A stretch of DNA of 64,000 nt from Hydractinia symbiolongicarpus. Taxonomy: Eukaryota; Cnidaria; Hydrozoa; Anthoathecata; Hydractiniidae. Numbering within the stretch: the first letter of the stretch is position 1; every line of letters begins with the position of its first letter. Both the position numbers and the translations under genes were made by a program. The DNA lies in NCBI RefSeq assembly GCF_029227915.1, contig NC_079886.1:12671501-12735500 (forward strand), read 5' to 3'. This document shows positions 61,350-64,000 of this stretch, in pieces. The notes beneath the pieces were generated by a model. The model made no database searches and was not told the origin of the DNA. It saw nothing but the letters and a program-made list of their open reading frames with translations.

Positions 61350-64000
61350 TTCCAGTCTCAATGCGCTCCAACGTCCCAAGTTGTTTTCATTAGCGCCGTT
61401 GCCTTACAACACTCTTAACTACGTGCACAGTCCTATAAAGGCTGTAATATGGCCTTTTGGAGTCTAATAAAGGCCTCACTAGTAAATCACCTGGTTTCAC
61501 TTTTCTGCGCAGGTTACCATTGGCCTAGTCCTTCCAGTCTCAATGCGCTACAACGTCCCTAGTCGTTTTCATTGCCGAATTTGCATTACAACACTCTTAA
61601 ATATGTGCACATAGCTATAAAGGCTGTAATACGGCCTTTTGCAGTCTAATAAAGGCTTCACACGTAAATCACGTGGTTTCACCTGCCTGCGCAAGTTTCC
61701 ATTGCACTAGACGCTCCAGTCTCAATGCGCTACAACGTTCAAAGTCGTTTTTATTAGCGCCGCTGCCTTACAACACTCTTAACTGCGTGCACAGTCCTAT
61801 AAAGGCCGTAATATGGCTTTTTGCAGTCTAATAAAGGCTTCACACGTTAATCACGTGTTTTCACCTGCCTGCGCAGGTTACCATTGGACTTGTCGTTCCA
61901 GTCTCAATGCGCTACCACGTCCCAAGTTGTTTTCATTAGCGCCGTTGCCTTAAAACACACTTAACTACGTGCACAGTCATATAAAGGCCGTAATATGGCC
62001 TTTTGCAGTCTAATAAAGGCTTCACACGTAAATCACGTGGTTTCACCTGCCTGCGCAGGTTACCATTGACTAGTCCTTCCAGTCGCAATGCGCTACAACG
62101 TCCCTAGTCGTTTTCATTGGCGAAGTTGCCTTAGAACACTCTTAACTACGTAAATCGTCCTATAAAGGCTGTAATATGGCCTTTTGCAATCTAGTAAAAG
62201 CCTCGCACGTAAATCACGTGGTTTCACCTGCCTGCGCAGGTTACCATTGGACTAGTCCTTCCAGTCTCAATGCGCTCCAACGTCCCAAGTTGTTTTCATT
62301 AGCGCCGTTGCCTTATAACACTCTTAACTACGTGCACAGTCTTATAAAGGCTGTAATATGGCCTTTTGGAGTCTAATAAAGGCCTCACACGTAAATCACG
62401 TGGTTTCACCTTTCTGCGCAGGTTACCATTGGCCTAGTCCTTCCAGTCTCAATGCGCTACAATGTTCCTAGTCGTTGTCATTGCCGAATTTGCCTTACAA
62501 CACTCTTAACTACGTGCACAGTGCTATAAAGGCTGTAATATGGCCTTTTGCAATCTAGTAAAAGCCTCGCACGTAAATCGCGTGGTTCCATCTGCCTGCG
62601 CAGGTTACCATTGGACTATTCCTTCCAGTCTCATTGCACTACAACGTTCCAAGTGGTTTTCCTCAGCGCTGTGGCCTTAGAACTCTCTTAACTATGTGCA
62701 CAGTCCAATAAAGGCCGTAATATGGCCTTTTGCAGTCTAATAAAGGCTTCACACGTAAATCACGTGGTTTCACCTGCCTGCGCAGGTTACCATTGGACTA
62801 TTCCTTCCAGTCTCATTGCACTACAACGTTCCGAGTGGTTTTCCTCAGCGCTGTAGCCTTAGAACTCTCTTAACTATGTGCACAGTCCAATAAAGGCCGT
62901 AATATGGCCTTTTGCAGTCTAATAAAGGCTTCACACGTAAATCACGTGGTTTCACCTGCCTGCGAAGGTTACCATTGGACTAACCGTTCCAGTCTCAATG
63001 CGCTCCAACGTCCCAAGTTGTTTTCATTAGCGCCGTTGCCTTACAACACTCTTAACTACGTGCACAGTCCTATAAAGGCTGTAATATGGCCTTTTGGAGT
63101 CTAATAAAGGCCTCACACGTAAATCACGTGGTTTCACCTTTCTGCGCAGGTTACCATTGGCCTAGTCCTTCCAGTCTCAATGCGCTACAACGTTCCTAGT
63201 CGTTTTCCTCAGCGCTGTGGCCTTACAACACTCTTAACTACGTGCACAGTCCTATAAAGACCGTAATATACCTTTTTGCAGTCCCATAGAGTCCGCACAC
63301 GTAAATCACGTGGTTCCATCTGCCTGCGCAGGTTACCATTGGACTATTCCTGCCAGTCTCAATGCACTACAACGTTCCAAGTGGTTTTCCTCAGCGCTGT
63401 GGCCTTACAACACTCTTAACTACGTGCACAGACCTATAAAGGGTGTAATATGGCCTTTGGCAGTCTAACAAAAGCCTCACACGTAAATCTCGTGGTTCCG
63501 TCTGCCTGCGCAGGTTACCATTGGACTATTCCTGCCAGTCTCAATGCACTACAACGTTCCAAGTGGTTTTCTTTAGCGCCATGGGCTTAGAACACTCTTA
63601 ACTACGTGCACAGTCCTATAAAGACAGTAATATACCTTTTTGCAGTCCAATAAAGGCCGCACACGTAAATCACGCGGTTTCAGCTGCCTGCACTAGTTAC
63701 TATTGGACTAGCCGTTCCAGTCTCAATGCGCTCCAACGTTCCAAGTTGTTTTCATTAGCGCCGTTGCCTTAGAACACTCTTAACTACGTGAACAGTCATA
63801 TAAAGGCTGTAATATGGCCTTTTGCAGTCTAATAAAGGCTTCACACGTAAATCACGTGGTTTCACCTGCCTGCGAAGGTTACCATTGGACTAGCCGTTCC
63901 AGTCTCAATGCGCTCCCACGTTCCAAGTTGTTTTCATTCGCACCATGGCCTTAGAACACTCTTAACTACGTGCACAGTCATATAAAGGCTGTAATATGGC
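61267..64000 (+). repeat. Right copy of the roughly 4-kb block (runs off the window)
   Basis: Repeats 57083 onward. Two in-register single-monomer losses are visible. The offset falls from 4184 to 4003 between about 61960 and 62000, and from 4003 to 3821 at about 63205 (GTTTTC joined to CTCAGCG). CCCATAGAGTCC at 63281, TTTGGCAGTC and GCCATGGGCTTAG (about 63580) mark the match to 59460-59770. The array continues past the end of the window. Confidence 0.83.

Larger units (their letters stand above)
1..64000 (+). repeat. 182-bp satellite array filling the whole window
   Basis: The same monomer repeats head to tail from end to end. Landmarks such as TGCAGTCTAATAAAG, CACGTAAATC, CCTGCGCAGGTTACC, CAGTCTCAATG and ACGTGCACAGTC return every 179-182 bp. 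ATG-to-ATG distances of exactly 182 are seen at 3492/3674, 4290/4472/4654, 18952/19134 and 32887/33069. All copies face the same way; I saw no inversion, no transposon and no unique spacer longer than about 30 bp. Monomers differ by substitutions and by characteristic 1-, 3- and 11-bp deletions. Monomer size and higher-order organisation resemble centromeric or pericentromeric satellites, but centromere function cannot be read from sequence alone. Strand is arbitrary and follows the orientation given. Confidence 0.98.

Noticed and set aside
1-64000. CRISPR array or other prokaryotic repeat system
   Set aside because: There is no repeat-spacer alternation with unique spacers, no cas-like or any other gene, and the repeat unit is a full 182 bp with class structure typical of eukaryotic satellites.
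1-64000. Transposon or retroelement insertion, telomere repeats, rDNA
   Set aside because: No break in the 179-182-bp rhythm large enough to hold an element, no terminal repeats or coding remains, no telomere-type short repeats and no rRNA-like sequence.

Overview
The window is one uninterrupted block of satellite DNA. From the first base to the last it is a head-to-tail array of a monomer of about 182 bp (64,000 / 182 gives about 350 copies). All copies lie in the same orientation, and no unique flanking sequence is visible at either end. I found no credible protein-coding gene, rRNA, tRNA, CRISPR array or transposon. The open frames that can be read are the same stretch of monomer read again and again. 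182 is not a multiple of 3, so each frame runs into a stop just after entering the next monomer (66 codons = 182 + 19 nt).

A long homogenised satellite with higher-order repeats, a monomer size in the range common for centromeric and pericentromeric satellites, TATA/CCAAT/AATAAA-like motifs and no prokaryotic gene content points to eukaryotic constitutive heterochromatin. I cannot name the species. The monomer is about 47% GC and is not depleted in CpG (9 observed, about 9.5 expected from its base composition). That argues against long exposure to methylation-driven CpG decay, or for recent amplification.

Monomer anatomy (position 1 = ATGGCC). The motifs are AATAAAG at 18-24, CACGTG at 40-45, the palindrome CCTGCGCAGG at 56-65, ATTGG (inverted CCAAT) at 71-75, the palindrome GGACTAGTCC at 74-83, GTGCAC at 157-162 and TATAAAG at 168-174. 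CAGTC occurs at 12, 87 and 162, spaced 75, 75 and then 32 bp to the next monomer. This suggests the monomer arose from an older unit of about 75 bp (two full copies plus a 32-bp stub).

Layout: 1-2978 mixed monomer classes with small indels; 2979-4574 a 798-bp tandem duplication with an out-of-register junction; 4575-6822 mixed; 6823-18497 four higher-order units of about 2.65-3.8 kb, the third carrying an internal 1085-bp duplication; 18498-19881 a short linking segment; 19882-21985 a 1052-bp tandem duplication; 22152-26600 further 2.7-2.9-kb-type units; 26601-33907 a less homogenised stretch; 33908-39549 a 2.9/2.7-kb duplication; 37408-56325 two almost identical 9459-bp units; 56326-64000 a block of about 4 kb, itself repeated with single-monomer losses and containing an exact-looking 1274-bp duplication. 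A three-monomer core (called alpha-beta-gamma here) recurs in the same order throughout and is the backbone of the higher-order structure.

Nothing here looks like a multi-gene system. The interest lies in the architecture of the monomer, the nested duplication history and the breakpoints. Several near-identical duplications could be real recent amplification or assembly artefacts, and long reads would decide. Coordinates of duplications come from visual comparison and are accurate to a few bases where both mismatches were read, and to tens of bases where marked approximate.
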